Shown one piece after another: positions 26,045 to 37,100 of a stretch of 64,000 nt of DNA. The position numbers and the translations under genes were made by a program. How positions within the stretch are numbered: position 1 is the first letter of the stretch; each line of letters begins with the position of its first letter. Origin of the DNA: Crotophaga sulcirostris (Eukaryota > Chordata > Aves > Cuculiformes > Crotophagidae); contig VYZB01000117.1 of NCBI GenBank assembly GCA_013397455.1, positions 375,060 to 439,059 on the forward strand, in the 5' to 3' direction. The notes beneath the pieces were generated by a model that ran no database searches, had not been told where the DNA came from, and saw nothing but the letters and a program-made list of their open reading frames with translations.

Positions 26045-26449
26045 GGATAGTTCAATATGGAGAAGTACAAAGCCCTTCACCTGGGGAAGAACAACCCCAT
26101 GCACTGATATATGCTGTGTGCTGTCCAGATGGAAAGCAGCTTGGCAGAAAAGGTCCTGGGGGTCCTGGTGAACACCACATTGATCATAAGCCAGCAACGT
26201 GTCCTTGCTGCAAAGGCTGATGGTATCCTGGGCTTTGCTCATAGATTGAAGAGTTTTCCTCACAGATTGAAGCTGGTGATCCTTCACCTCTGCTCAGTAC
26301 TGATGAGGTCAGATATGGAGTGCTGTGTCCACTTCTGGGCTCCCCAGCACAAGAGAGAGATGGACATACTGGGGAATGCCCAATGAAGGGCCGTGAAGGT
26401 GATTAAGGGTCTGGGTCCTCTGTCCTATGGGGAAAGGCTGGGACTGACT
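26045..26449 (+). mobile_element. CR1 LINE internal fragment
   Basis: A plus-strand CR1 piece from the part of ORF2 that follows the polymerase core. It begins at ttcaatatggagaagtacaa and includes the EKVLGVLVNTTL-like segment (normally a DLGVLVD-type motif), VLAAKADGILGF, and [18 protein letters not shown] (about 26310-26370). It ends near ggggaaaggctgggactgac. Several indels and stops break the frame. Unusually for a 5'-truncated CR1, the 3' end and tail are also missing; the sequence switches to unrelated DNA just before a 21-bp tandem duplication at 26521. Confidence 0.88.
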
Positions 26450-27384
26450 TCCCAACCAGCCATCCTTCTTTGGCTTATATAGCAGCAGAGGACATAACCA
26501 GCTTCCCTGGCTCATCCATTCAACTATATATAGTTAGTTTTCAACTATATATAGATAGTTTTCATGTAACTTAAAAGCCAGAGCCAGTCAGCACCAGGTT
26601 GATTATATATTTTCTTTTCTTTTCGATTTTGAAACACAAAATCTTAGCTGTTTAGTTATAGAAACAATATAACAAGAATGAGATAACCAGTTGGTTCTTT
26701 TCTTTAAACAATAGCTAAAAGTTCAAAATCAAGTTGAAAATAAAAATCTAAAAATTAAAAAAAAAGAGTTTGAAGAATTGACTCGGCTGAAAACAACCAA
26801 ATGCACAATATACCAATATGAAAACCAACAAAACTAGGAGAATTTTCCCAAATCATTCAAAGAGCTCCCTTCAGCTGCAACAAAATAAAACTTTGGAACT
26901 GTTTTCTTCAAAACAGCTTTATCTATTTTAGAAATGATCTAATTTAGAAGAAACAAGTTTAAGCAAAAAGGTTAGATCATCTCAAAATGACAGGACATCC
27001 TTTTGCTTCTAGTAAAGTCAATGCCAAACAAGATAAAAATTTTGCTTATATTTGTCCCCAAAACAGTAGCTATTTCGCTTTCACTTTTATACAAAAGAAT
27101 TTTTTATGACATTTCCATTTCTCCCCAAACTAAAAAAAACCCACCACATAGGTTGAAAAATGGTAAAGTCAACTTAAGCCAGTCACCACGAGACTGCAGT
27201 CTGATTATGATTCACCTTGAAGATTTGCTACAAAAAATAATTAAGTACTTTTAAAATATATTATTTCTATCCTTTCCTTAACCTCTTCAGTTGTTTTCTT
27301 GCAAAGGCTGCACATATTCATATGTTTATATAAAATGAATATTAAACTTCTTTTTAGGAAATAAAGTGTAACTTTTCTTAAACA
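26450..27384. other. Unique AT-rich sequence with a 21-bp duplication
   Basis: Two 21-bp units starting caactatatatag lie head to tail at 26521-26541 and 26542-26562, differing at one base. The rest is AT-rich with no recognisable gene. A short A-run followed by cccacca occurs near 27131-27147. Confidence 0.6.
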
Positions 27385-27534
27385 GAGAAAGGAAGGGAAG
27401 GGAAGGGAAGGGAAGGGAAGGGAAGGGAAGGGAAGGGAAGGGAAGGGAAGGGAAGGGAAGGGAAGGGAAGGGAAGGGAAGGGAAGNGGGAAGGGAAGGGA
27501 AGGGAAGGGAAGGGAAGGGAAGGGGAAAGGGAAA
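27385..27534 (+). repeat. (AAGGG)n pentanucleotide microsatellite
   Basis: About 29 head-to-tail copies of the purine-only pentamer ggaag/gggaa. The array is nearly pure, with a small irregularity at the right edge (ggggaaagggaaa). Position 27486 is N and the period is broken by one base there, which looks like an assembly or base-calling ambiguity inside the array. The minus strand reads as a repeated SLPFP frame, which is a by-product of the repeat and not a gene. Repeat length here should not be trusted. Confidence 0.97.
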
Positions 27535-28165
27535 TCAAAATCTAAATCCACATCTTAATATGATCAAAAATCTTATGTTGTCCTTCCACAAGTTTCCGCT
27601 TTGTACAGGAATGTCATAAAAAAATGAGCACTTATATAAACTTTGCAGTTGCCCTCAGTTTTACAGAGAAATGACCAAAAATAAAAAGATACATAACATT
27701 CTAAATTAAGTAAGGATTAATACAGTGTTATAACTTGTTAAAATAATAAGAAATGCATTGAATTTATTAAGTTCTGTAATAATTGTACAGAATGCTTTCA
27801 TAAAATGAACTGCTCTTCCTGTATTTTTTCCACAAGAGACGCATGAGGCACAAGCTGTAAATTTTGTTGGAAGCTGTCCATCATTTTGTCATATAGTTTG
27901 GGTCTTTTACTTTTGTATCAGCAAATGATGATTCAAATTCATCACTGAGATAACTCCTGTAGGTTAGTTTTAAAAAGCAACTGGAAAAAAAAAACCAACC
28001 AAAAACAAACCACCAAAAAAACAACTGGGAAAGAACCTTTTTTTTTGGAGCTTATTGGCTAATAATGACCCAAGCCTGTCAGTATTTAAGTGTTTTTTGG
28101 ACAATGGGCTTAACAACACTTTCTGACTTTGACACCCCTGAATTAATCAGGCAATTGTACTAGAT
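27535..28165. other. Unique AT-rich sequence
   Basis: No gene seen. It contains an A-run followed by ccaaccaaaaacaaaccacc at 27983-28024, one of several such tracts in the window. Confidence 0.6.
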
Positions 28166-28510
28166 CACAGAATCAAAGTCATAGAATAGTTTAGGTTGGA
28201 AGGAACATTTAAAGGTCATCTAGTCCAACACTCCTGCAATAGCAGGGACATCTTCAACTAGATCAGATTGCTCAAAGCCCCATCCGACTTGACCCTTAAG
28301 ATTTCCAGGGATGGAGCACCTGCCACCTCTATGGGAAAACTCTTCGGTGTTTCACATTCTCATTGTAAAAAATGTCTTCGTTACACCTAGTCTGAATTTT
28401 TTCTTATTTAGTTTAAAACCACAACCTCTTGTCCTATGGCAGCAGACCTTATTAAAAAGTTTGTCTCTATCTGCCTTATAAGCCCCCTTTAAGTACTGAA
28501 AGGCTGCAAT
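28166..28510 (-). mobile_element. CR1 LINE 3' fragment
   Basis: The 3' end of a CR1 copy in minus orientation. The plus strand begins with atcacagaatcaaagtcatag, then the CR1 phrases ggaaggaacatttaaaggtcatc and ctagtccaacactcctgcaa. It continues towards the end of ORF2 (cctcttgtcctatggcagca, ctttaagtactgaaaggctg). Homology stops abruptly at 28510, where an (ATTCT)n array starts in place of the expected continuation. Frames are broken; this is a decayed, 5'-truncated copy. Confidence 0.88.
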
Positions 28511-28570
28511 AATTCTATTCTATTCTGTTCTATTCTATTCTATTCTATTCTATTCTATTCTATTCTATTC
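28511..28570 (+). repeat. (ATTCT)n pentanucleotide microsatellite
   Basis: About 12 copies of attct, with one variant unit (attctgttct) near the left end. The array sits exactly at the end of recognisable CR1 homology, so it either grew from the element's edge or replaced part of it. Confidence 0.95.
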
Positions 28571-28828
28571 CAAAGACTGAGCAAAATTTGACTTCACCTT
28601 TCTAAGCCATAGAATATCTCAACCCTTCCAGAAATAACAGGGATACAATATAGCCCTGGTTCATCTCACTTCATTTTTGGGGCAAAAGGAACATCAAGGT
28701 TCCCACTGCTATTAAGGTCCCTTAGTTTTAGACCAGAACCTGTGTTCATCATTTGCACAAGGCTGGTGCATAAAAGAGCCCACAGCATGTTTGATATTTT
28801 TTTAATCTAATCTGTGAATTTGCATTTT

Positions 28829-29113
28829 AGGTGACCAGTGACAGAACTAGAGGACATAGGCTCAAGCTTCATCAGGGAAAGTTTAGGCTTGATGTTAAGA
28901 AAAAGTTCTTCACTGAAAGGGTGATTGGCCATTGGAATGCGCTGCCCAGGGAGGTGGTGGAGTCACCGACCCTGGAGGTGTTTAAGGGAAGACTGGATGA
29001 GGCACTGAGTGCCATGGTTTAGGTGATGGGTTGGTGTTAGTGTTGGCTTACAGGTTGGACTTGATGATCTCAGAGGTCCTTTCCAACCTTGTGATACTGT
29101 GATACTGTGATAC
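28829..29113 (+). mobile_element. CR1 LINE 3' end (TGATACTG-tail type)
   Basis: Plus-strand CR1 3' end, well preserved. The last 60-odd codons of ORF2 are open (28831-29022), including [18 protein letters not shown] and [20 protein letters not shown]. The short 3' untranslated region follows: ggttggtgttagtgttggct, then ggacttgatgatctcagagg, then a tail of three gatactgt-type octamers. The 5' end is truncated at about 28829. Close relatives with the same tail are at 31269-31370 and 33956-34143. Confidence 0.95.
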
Positions 29114-30679
29114 ATGAGGCTTTAATTTGTAAGACAGTTTCTAAGGCTTATCTTTCATTATGTGTTCTGTTAATGGCAACATGTTTGTTAGAGAGGGTCA
29201 AGGTCAGGCATGTCAGTCCTCTACTGCAAATGAGACTGAGTGGTGATTTTGGTGCTATTATTAGTTTACCTTGCTGAGGTACAATCTGTTCCACTGAAGT
29301 ACAGTTAATAATTCCATGCATCTTCAAGTACTGATGGCAGCAGAAGTTAATCTAGTACTTGTCTGCATAACAGGTGTTTATTTGTTTTTTTTTTATTCTC
29401 AGTACACTTAGTCAGATTACTCTTCTAATGTTTGAAACTCACAGTTGCCACAACAGTGAATATTCTTTTTTTTTTTTTTTTCTGCTGTTATTGCTGCTCC
29501 AGATTAAACACTGACAAATGTTTTTAGGTCCTAGAGGAATGCTGTTTGAGGCAGGCATTAAATTGTCTCCAGCTTCTTTAAGGCTTATTTTTAAAGGAAT
29601 GAAAGTCTACAATCACCTTCACTTGAGGGGGAAACACAGAATTATTCTTCATCCACAGCAGGTGATGAATTTACATAAGGAAACAGCTGGGCTAAGACAG
29701 TTGCTTATTTGCAAAACACACAACAACCAAGGAAGTCTCCAACTAGCACGTGCAGGTAGGCACAAGAATAAATCGAGTCATAAAATAGCTGAGTTTACAA
29801 AGTACCTATGGTGATCATGTAGTCTTATGTCATTGCCTAAAGTGGGGTCGACTACAGCAGGTTGTCTGGGACATTGTCCAGTCGTATTTTGAATATTTTG
29901 AATATTCAAAGATTTCCAATGTCAATTCAGTTTTTTTAATATTTCCAATGATGGCGAGTACACAACTTCTCTGCATAATCTCTTTCAGTGCTTGTACACC
30001 CGTACAGTCAGAAAAAGGTTTCAGTTTGTGTCTCTGGGAACATGGGACCATACGAACACATTGACAATCCCTAAATCTCATTTGAATGTCCAGAGAACAC
30101 TCACTGGTATTTCTTAGGGCAAGTATAGCCATGGGATGAAGCTGAGCTTAAAAATACAGATATATTTTTTTACCCTGTCTTCAAACAGAGTCAAATTCCT
30201 GCCCTGATCCTGGAACAGTTTTAATTACTTATATACATATATCTACAATATTATCAACAGGAGAAACTGAACAAATGAGCAGCCTGTGATCTGTTGCTTA
30301 GAGGTAAAATGAAATGGAAGAAATTTTCTCAGGCATTGCTCCCACTTGTAGTATGAGTGTGGTGCCTAAGGCAGCAGAAAGAAATGTGAGATTTCTTCCC
30401 TCACATTAATGAATCAAACCATAGATATCTTCCCTCTCCAAAATCTCTAACAGAGCCTTGCAAGACCAGAATTTTACTTTCTGATGAATATACTATTTAT
30501 ATAAAGGGCTGGTTTTTTACTTATGCCACTGAACATGGCTTCTTTTCTCTTCACTTTCCATTTTTAGCACTGTATTTGCTGTTGTTTAGACACATGACAC
30601 GATTCTTCCTATCAGAGATTTACTTTAAACATTTGCTTTTGTTCCAGTTGTTTTTTTACCCCCATCTATTTGAGTTTGG
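29114..30679. other. Unique AT-rich sequence, no gene seen
   Basis: It contains T runs near 29382-29393 and 29466-29482 and no recognisable repeat. Open frames at 29518-29814 (+) and 29830-30132 (-) match nothing I know. Confidence 0.55.
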
Positions 30680-30892
30680 ACAACTTTTACAAATAAATAA
30701 TATTTTTTGTTGCTGTTTTCCTTTGTTGCTGTGTGCAGCTTTTTCTTTTGCTTTATTAAATAGTCTTTATCTTGTTCCACACTTTTTTTCCATCTTATTT
30801 AATTTCTCTGTCTCCCCATCCTGCTGAGGAGTGGAGTGACAGGGCAGTGCGGTGGCCTCTGGTGTTCAACCAAGCTCAACCCACCACTCCCT
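30680..30892 (+). mobile_element. Decayed 3' part of ERV LTR
   Basis: Weak but ordered similarity to the 3' 190 bases of the LTR at 14508-15062: cttttgctttattaaatagtc with an ATTAAA signal, tctttatcttgttcca, a T-rich stretch, tctctgtctccccatcctg, then a G-rich gtggagtgacagggcagtgc segment and an ending near caacccaccac. The 5' two thirds, including a promoter, is missing. I infer the same LTR superfamily in plus orientation but at greater divergence. Confidence 0.5.
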
Positions 30893-31268
30893 GCATCAGT
30901 AGTATTCATACCTTGTCACCAAAGCTTGCCCCAGAATACCTTCTGCACAAATATTCCCCCAAAATGACTTATTTTACTGCTTAACCAGACTTTGCTAGCT
31001 TAGAAGATTCCCACCACTGATATTTACAACATCAAGCAGTGACTTTATGTTGTTCCCCCATTATATTAATGTGGTTTAGCAACTCCCTCATCACACAGGC
31101 TTGGGAAATCATTTAAGTCTGTAACTATACCTCTAGGTTAGCTGCTCAGGAGCATGCCCAGGGATGAATGTTTCAGCTGACTTCTAGTTTTTCAGTATTT
31201 CTCTCTCACTAGATACATATCTTCCAACTTCCTGTCTTAATGTCTTCTTAGAATATGCTTTTTCACTT
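30893..31268. other. Short unique stretch
   Basis: No recognisable gene or repeat between the LTR remnant and a CR1 tail. Confidence 0.6.
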
Positions 31269-31370
31269 GTTTTAGATGATGGGTTGGTGTTAGTGCTGGG
31301 TTATAGGTTGGACTCGATGATCTCAGAGGTCCTTTCCAATCTTGTAATTCTGTGGTACTGTGATACTGTT
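31269..31370 (+). mobile_element. CR1 LINE 3' tail (TGATACTG type)
   Basis: Only the 3' untranslated region is present: tttagatgatgggttggtgt, ggactcgatgatctcagagg, cctttccaatcttg, then a degenerate tail ending gtactgtgatactgt. It is severely 5'-truncated and belongs to the same subfamily as 28829-29113 and 33956-34143. Confidence 0.93.
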
Positions 31371-33955
31371 TAATTCTTTTTTCTTTTATACAGTCACCTA
31401 CTAATGTAAGGAATAAGTGCTATTTATAATATGAGAAATAAGAATGCAAATCACTTTTTTGTCATCAGTACTAGTTAGAGTTATAACTTGTTTAAGCAGA
31501 AATTTTTTCTTAAAAACTGAGCATTTGCCTTTAATGGAACATCTTGTAAATGTGTGTGAATCACAGTAAATTGAGATGTTTAAAAAAATCTGAGGAAATC
31601 AAAACGTGCTGTTTTCTATGTTTTGTAAAAATAGGGCTTGATCTTTGTGTTTTAAATAGTGATTTTATTTAAATATTAACAGAAAATATATATCTGTCCA
31701 AAAGTGTTATAACAGTAACCGAGGAAGTAATTTATAAGCTGAGGTGGACACACAGTGCTGACTGTATTCACCATTATTTGGTATAAAGAAAAGGAATTAA
31801 TTCTTGTCAGCTTTATTCAAACATAGGATTTCAGCAAGAAATATGGGCAGGGGAATATGTACTTATCGTTATTTTAATTCCAGAAAATAATAATGGAAAA
31901 CCAGAAACATTCTTCTAATCACATTAAAAATGACTCATAAATGGTCCAATTTAAAGTCAGTAAAGAGAGCTGCATTTAGTTTGAAAGAGGACAGAAATAT
32001 TGTGACTAGTTAACAACACAAAGGTATTTCATTGTCATATCTTGAAATTGTTTTGAAATATTTAAATAATATAAACTGAACTCATTTAAGTAGCTTGATA
32101 ATTGTGGCGTAGTTACTTTGAGCTGCCTGTAAATGAAGACATTTATTAGAAGTCTTGGGAAATTGTAATATAATTTGAACCCCATTGAACTTGGTGAAGT
32201 AGTTTACATTTTAGCATTAGTTATTCCATTGGGACCACTTGAATCACACACAACTCACCTATAATTCAAGCTGGAACCAAGACTCCAGTAAGGTGAGGCA
32301 GCTCTTTTCAAGCTCTTACTGTAGTTTTAGGCTCATAGACCTCAAGAGGAGTTTTGTTTGCATTATGCATAACTTAGGTGAGGCTCAGCCAACAGAATTT
32401 GAGCTTTGTGACACTAAACTGTGCAACAGGTACTACATAAACCCGTGTTGTGACTCTGAGAGACCACTATATTTTTACCACTTTCTTCTGATGAGGTCAT
32501 AGAGCTTTTGAGGCTCTAGGACACTTCTCTGAGGGATCAGCTCCCAGATCTTCCAAGGAACTCAATACAGCTTTATGTGATACAAACTGTTCTCCTGTTT
32601 TCCTGTACAGAGAAATGGGCAAAGATCCATATCAGTGGATCCAAAATGCAACCAAAATCTCAGCGAGGGAAAATAAAAGAATATACAGCTGCAACAGCAC
32701 GACATGACACAAGGAAATGTGCAATCAGGTGTAAAAAGGATTGTGTTACATGTTTTTTTAGTTCCTCCAGAAAATATGCAATCATCTCCATTAACCATGA
32801 TGCGGTTCCATGTTTCATTGGCATTTAGTGTTTAAGCAGGTGGCAAAAATAGGAACTGTTCCTTTCATATTGTTTCAACCCTGGATAGGTTGAAGCAACC
32901 TATTATTTCAACCCTATTATTTTAAAGTATTATAGTATTAGTTCAACCCTATTATTTTAAAGTATCAGGTGACATAATTATGAAACACTGACTATGACAT
33001 ATTCCTAAAATGAAACCCTATCCATTTTCTACCATCAGTGTGAAGCAAGCATGCTCAGTCTAAGACTGGTCTTTTGCACTTCAATGTCTAGAAAATAGAT
33101 GTTTTCAGCAAAATAAGAATGAAAAATAAATAGCAATATAAATGTTATTGTTTTTCCTTTAAAATTATTAACTTATTCAGCCAAAATTAGATTTTTTTTT
33201 TGAAAAAGTTAGCACTGACTATATTTAGGCTGGAGGTATGAAGTCATGAAGATCTGTTTTCTGTCACTATAAGTCCATAATTTCTCTCTCTTTTAATTTC
33301 ACATTCTAAATTAATTTAGTGTTAAGAATATTAGATTAAGCTCTAGGGTACTGAGGAGTCGATCATGTGCTAAGCCAGATAGATGGGCAGTTTACCACAG
33401 CCAAAGATCTGTCAGCAATTGGTTTGTAAGTGGTAAAATAAGACTAGACCTTCCCTATCTTTTCCCTGTTGTTTTCATTTCACATAAGTGAAATAAAAAT
33501 AAGCTAACCTTTATATAAACCCAACTTCAAGGATGACTTTATTGCTGATATGAAAGATATGTTTACCCTGCCAGACAGTTTAGCTCACAGTTCTCATCCT
33601 CTAGATTGTATAAATGTTAGTATATTCTCAGGCCATATTTTGGAGTGAATCATTCAATTTCATCTAAACCAGAATTTGGTTCCTGCAGATAGTTTGCTTC
33701 CGGGGCTGTCCTGATAAAGAGTAGATGAAAGGTAATTTTGGCTCCCTTTGTCACCAGCAGTGCTCCGCGTCATTTCAGCAGCTTTTATACCCACAAGCAC
33801 GTTCCCATACTTTCTTCCTGTACCCACAGCACACAACTCACATCTTCAGGTTTCTGGTATAAACCACCAATACTTTACACAGTTGCAACACAGCCCTCCC
33901 ATTATTGCTGCAATGTGAACCTAAAAAAAGAAAAATTATATGCACACACATATAC
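31371..33955. other. Unique AT-rich sequence, no gene seen
   Basis: It contains an exact 24-bp direct repeat at 32907-32930 and 32942-32965. There is no recognisable gene; open frames at 32239-32502 and 32562-32828 overlap on opposite strands and look accidental. The area 31400-32200 is notably AT-rich with few repeats. Confidence 0.55.
32907..32965 (+). repeat. Exact 24-bp direct repeat, 35-bp spacing
   Basis: The 24-base unit starting ttcaaccctattatttta occurs at 32907-32930 and again at 32942-32965 without mismatch. A related half unit (tttcaaccctgg) lies just upstream near 32873-32884. This is a recent local duplication by appearance. Confidence 0.92.
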
Positions 33956-34143
33956 AATGCATTGGAATGTGCTGCCCGGGGAGGTGATGGAGTCACCAAT
34001 CCTGGAGGTGTTTAAGAGGAGATTGGATGAGGCACTCAGTGCCATGATTTAGATGGTGGGTTGGTGTTAGTGTTGGGTTATAGGTTGGACTCGATGATCT
34101 CAGAGGTCCTTTCCAACCTTGTAATACTGTGATACTGTGATAT
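33956..34143 (+). mobile_element. CR1 LINE 3' end (TGATACTG type)
   Basis: Plus-strand CR1 3' end starting in the last part of ORF2 ([19 protein letters not shown], 33991-34047), then the 3' untranslated region ggttggtgttagtgttgggt and ggactcgatgatctcagagg. The tail is gtaatactgtgatactgtga. The open frame that ends here (33738-34052) is a chance fusion of unique upstream sequence to the CR1 end, not a gene. Confidence 0.95.
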
Positions 34144-37100
34144 AACAGTAAAGCACACATAAGCATGTGTTAGGACTTCTGGAGTACAAGGAGACCCAAG
34201 GTCAAGTGCTAGAACATGGACACAACTGCTCCATACCTTTTGGGTTTGAAGGTAGGGATCAATAAATGCAGGAGATATAATTAGAGTAGTATACAGAGTA
34301 TATCACATAAGCTCTGTTAAAAGGGCATCGCTTCCAGTAAGGAAGAATGGGCACCCTCTGATGCAAGCACGCTGGTGAGCTGTCACTCTGCAGCACTGCT
34401 CCTACGCTGTTTCAGGTCAGTGAACTCTCCTCTGAAACCAAAAGCTGTGGTGAAAAACACCAGTGAAAACAAAACTAAGTCAATTCAATGTTTCAGGGTG
34501 CGTGAGGCTTGAAGGTCTGATGGAGGATACTCGTCCTGGGAGTATCAGAACTCTGGGTGAGGACGGAGGGGAGAAATGTGAAGCTCCTGCTCAGGCAGGA
34601 TCAACAGTTTTAGAGGTGCTGCATGTTAGCTGCGTAAGGACATTAATAGCTATCCCCCCATTCCATGATGTGATGTTTGTCTTCTTCAGTTTTCTTTTAT
34701 GTCCTAGATACTTACGTGTTGTAAATTTTCTAGCCATTGAAGTCATGGAAAAAGGAAATGAGAAGTCAGCTCAGTCTCAAGACTGAGAAGACAACCAGTA
34801 AAGTATTGTTAGAAAAACAACAAATGGCTACCAGCCGTTAAGCTGGCCCCAGGGTACAGCTCTGACTCCTGTTTTTTTAAAACATTACCAATATGACATA
34901 AGGGTGGAGCTCTTCCAACTGCTGAACAGCCTCATTTAACTTGGGATGCTGTTTGTGTGCTTTAAGTCGTTTACTGTAAGATGAAGCTCTGCAGGTTGTG
35001 TGTTCTGAATAATGGATCTTTCCAGTTGGTATTAAAGACATATCTCTACTCAAGATAAGGCTTTGTCTAATTCTCATCATTGTGCTACCAAAAGCTGAAG
35101 GCAGAAACCAAGTCTCCTCCTTTCACTCCTGGTCCCACATTGCTTTGTTTCTTATTCCACACCCAATTTTCTCTTATGGAGACATCCAGCTCTCCAGCTC
35201 GTTAGAATCCAGCATGCTAAATCTGATGTTGATAATGCAATACTGTTAACTTTTTCCAGTTCACTGAAGGGCTGGAAGAAAATAAAAAGGTAGTCACTAG
35301 GGGAAATTTGGTCACCAACTATTCATTCCTGTTTCCTCTATTGACATAGGAAGTACATAATTTATACCAGCAAGTCTTCTTCATGCAGTTTTTTTTCAGT
35401 TACTAGGAAATTAGTTTTATTAATATATTTTAATTTACTCTAAATTGGCTGCATATTTATTTGCTTCTAGTGTGGTACAAACATTTTTCTTTTAACTATT
35501 CCTGGCAGTTATATTAACATTCTGCTATAGCTAATGGCTGAACAATTATTTTTCCAGGAATCCAAATTGAAAGGTTAACCTTAGTATTTATTTTTAAACA
35601 TTTTAAATTGTTTTCTGTTGCAGGAGTATTTATGGTACAGCAGTAGTTTAAAATAGAAAATAAATTAATAAATGAATTACAGTTTCATCAACTCCATAGA
35701 GAAAGTGAAAATTAAACTACAACAATGATAAAATTAATGTAGTCACACAATATTATTGCTCTTTGGTTTGTGACTCAGAAAACCCCAGACCTTTTAATAC
35801 TGTATATTCTTGCTTAGACTACAAAGAAGTGTTGATTTTTAAATAATATGAGTAAGTTCATCCTGTCAACTAGTGTGGATTGATTTTCTTTAAGTTCATC
35901 TTAATGTTTTTACGCTAATGAAAGAATCTGAATTTGTGGCCAAACCCCTTTTAAATTAGGACCATCATTATCAACAGAATTAATAATTTTCTCAATTCTC
36001 TTCAATGGGGAAAGTCCCTAAAAATAATAAGACTGTAAATAAAAGATTAGATAAAAGGTATATACAATAAAAGGAGCAAAGAGGTTATTTGCCTGATCTC
36101 CTAATTCCTGTGAAATTTGGTGCTACTCATTAAAAGTATTTCCTGAATCATTCTGCTACTGAAAAACCTGGTTATTTTAGGAGAAACAGCACATTCAAAA
36201 TTAATTTCAAAAGAGAATTGACAAATTAAGCATCTCAGGTTTTTTTCTTACAGATCTTGTGGTTTAAAATCCCTGTGTTGCTTCAGAATATATTGAATTG
36301 TCTTAAATCAACTACAAGTAAGCCCTAATGGCAAAGCGATGTAGACCTTTATTCTTTCTCAGTACCTATTTGCAGGTCAATATTGACATTTATTTGTGCA
36401 ATTGCCAAACAATGTGTATGAACAACATCAGCCTAGGGAATGTTCACAAAGTGTTTATCTTCAGGAATGCGGTTCAGTATCTACAATTTATTATGGTTTT
36501 TTTCTCTGTTACATGAGTGCTTGTCTAGATCTTTTTAACATTTCAAAAAATAAGGCTAAATACTGAATAAATAATGCACAAAGAAAAATCTTATTTTGCC
36601 AGGTGATAATTCATGAAAATAGGGCAGAGGTTTCAGTAATGAAATACTTAAATAAAATTTGACTTTTTATTTGTGAAAAGGAATTATAAGATTTCACTAA
36701 TAAACATTAAAAACAATGTTATGTTTAAATTAATTATTGTGCTCCTATAATACTACCGACATCACATAATCTAACTAATAAATTAATTATATAATTATAA
36801 CATATTACATAGTATATAATGTGTGTTATGCAATATGTAATGTTATATGTTGTATATTAATTTTTATGTACTATGTATTACATATGATATAATATATATT
36901 ATATATATTACAGTATATATTAAAGAATATAAATATATAATTTGTAATTTATAATATATAATGTAAAATATATAGTGTAAAATATATTATGTGCAATACA
37001 TAGTACTGAAATTAGTAATAGTACTTTGAGAATACAACTCATATATATGAACTGAAGTGAGCTAAATGGTCCTAAAACCATAAAAAGCAGGGGGAAGCCA

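Noticed and set aside
27326..27538. Minus-strand frame of repeated SLPFP
   Set aside because: It is a translation of the AAGGG microsatellite and contains an undefined residue at the N.
33738..34052. 104-codon frame ending in a CR1-like C-terminus
   Set aside because: The first part is unique sequence read by chance into a truncated CR1 3' end.
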